NCBI RefSeq assembly: GCF_933775445.1
Contig: NC_065875.1
Coordinates: 25,543,555 to 25,607,554 of the forward strand
Origin: Argentina anserina
Taxonomy: Eukaryota > Streptophyta > Magnoliopsida > Rosales > Rosaceae
Reading direction: 5' to 3'
Length of the DNA: 64,000 nucleotides
The notes beneath the pieces were generated by a model that worked only from the letters and a program-made list of their open reading frames with translations, did not search any database and was not told where the DNA came from. Positions 62,855-64,000 of the stretch are shown one piece after another. The position numbers and the translations under genes are program-made. Numbering within the stretch: position 1 is the stretch's first letter; the number at the start of each line of letters is the position of its first letter.

Positions 62855-63382
62855 TGAAAATAATGTTAGCTGTGTGGGACATTCCGGTAACTGTTGCTGC
62901 TGCTGTAGCTGTGTATTTTCAAGTGAGAAATTACTGTAATATCTTCCTGTTGTCGACGTCAATTATTTACTTTAATTTTTTGGGTCCATTTTGTACGTTC
63001 TTTGAATTTGAATTAGGGAGAAGAATGAATGAGAGCATGGCTTTAGCCTTTTCAGTAAGGTTTGATGTAGAGGATGGGTAGGAAATTATGAGAGCTGGGA
63101 ATGGTAAAACTAATGGGGGATGTGATATCGAGGGGCTAGTGTAAATGCTCTTGTTTCTTTTTGCAGTCATAATTATTATATATATGCATGTTCTTACTTT
63201 CTTTCTGTACCTTCTGTTCAAAATTCATTGTAGTCTGATTTATTGCTCTGTTAATTAATTCCCAGCTTCTTCATCTACCCTCTTCGATCTGCATTATTGG
63301 CTGCTCTTCACCCTCCAGAATACGTACAGAGGAATTAGGGTTTCCGACTAATTTCTCTAACTCTGTTTTCACCGATTCAAAG
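62855..63382. other. 3' UTR and spacer after the CLE gene
   Basis: AT-rich non-coding DNA; no homology recognised. Confidence 0.45.
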
Positions 63383-63575
63383 CTTCCAAGGTCCAACGTA
63401 GTGCGGAAACTGAAATATGTTCATTCAGAATTTAGTGTTAACTAATTATGTTGATGAATCACTGGATTAGAGTTCTCAAAACTTCCAAGGTCCAACATAG
63501 TGCAGAAACTGAAATGCTCATTCAGATTTAACAGTGTTAACTAATTATGTTGATGAATCACTGGATTAGAGTTCC
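63383..63575. repeat. 99-bp tandem duplication
   Basis: CTTCCAAGGTCCAACGTAGTGC at 63383 recurs at 63482; both copies continue through TTAACTAATTATGTTGATGAATCACTGGATTAGAGTTC with small indels. Confidence 0.9.
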
Positions 63576-64000
63576 TGTATACCCACCGCGGTACGTCGAC
63601 ATCTAGTATTTAGATATAGATAGCCAGATAGAGAATGATAGAAAGGCTTACTGTATCGGTCGAAATCCGACCATTCAATCAATGCTGTTCTCCATGATTG
63701 TACGTTATGAAGTAGCTAGGGCTGGTTAACTGAGATTTAATCAGACCAAGTTATTTAGCTAGATATAACCACCCGGAAATGATTCAACGACTGGAAATAT
63801 TCCACGTGTGAAATCAGCATAAGAAGATGGCTTATGTGAATGAATTGGAACCAACTAGGCTTCGAATATTGGCTCATTTGGCTGGGTGTATGGTACTATA
63901 TATTCATTCATATTCACATTTGATTGTTCCCAGAAGTCCTATCTGTATTTTCACTTAAATGCATTTGCCTTAGCTCGTTATCTAGCTTTTTTACTCAAAG
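63576..64000. other. Intergenic DNA to window end
   Basis: No coding or repeat feature recognised. Confidence 0.4.

Overview
The window is nuclear DNA of a flowering plant, almost certainly a eudicot. The evidence is multi-exon genes with GT-AG introns, plant families (a WUSCHEL-related homeobox gene, a CLE peptide gene, a plant O-fucosyltransferase-family protein), nuclear tRNA genes, and Ty3/gypsy chromovirus retrotransposons. The species cannot be fixed by eye.

Left third (1-16 kb) is gene-bearing: the 3' end of a mitochondrial-type chaperonin-10 gene (76-351, +); a complete ten-exon O-fucosyltransferase-family gene (3153-7403, +); tRNA-Gly(GCC) (8180-8250); a complete nine-exon phytanoyl-CoA dioxygenase-like gene (8620-11150, +); and a three-exon WOX transcription-factor gene (13489-14962, -).

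Middle (16-44 kb) is an exploded tandem duplication. The segment from intron 8 of the dioxygenase gene through the WOX gene was duplicated. The second copy holds a decayed last dioxygenase exon (near 16.95 kb) and a WOX pseudogene (33.9-35.3 kb), split by nested transposons. A solo LTR of one family (C, 18162-32925) was hit by a full-length Tekay/Del-like element (A, 18519-29573) and by a solo Tekay-like LTR (B, 29742-32625). A 776-bp Mutator-like element with a 9-bp target duplication lies just after. After tRNA-His(GTG) (35533-35604, -) comes a second nest four layers deep: solo LTR F contains solo LTR D, which contains solo LTR E, which contains a hAT-like element. The LTR-type insertions are bounded by 5-bp target-site duplications read directly from the sequence.

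Right third (44-64 kb): a LINE remnant (zinc-knuckle/RNase H end), a conserved multi-pass membrane-protein gene on the minus strand (45802-47776 plus unresolved 5' exons), unannotated intergenic DNA, and a very young full-length Tekay-like element G (51496-62315) with an uninterrupted 1497-residue gag-pol ORF and near-identical 2999-bp LTRs. Its 3' LTR ends about 245 bp before the start codon of a CLE-type signalling peptide gene (62561-62854, +).

The most interesting structure not explained by standard annotation is inside the Tekay LTRs. A series of short hairpins in the 3' part of each LTR keeps its pairing across copies while the bases change on both arms (for example GGTC/GACC, GGAC/GTCC and AGAC/GTCT in the same hairpin). 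This points to a conserved folded RNA, or a maintained palindrome array, in the element leader.
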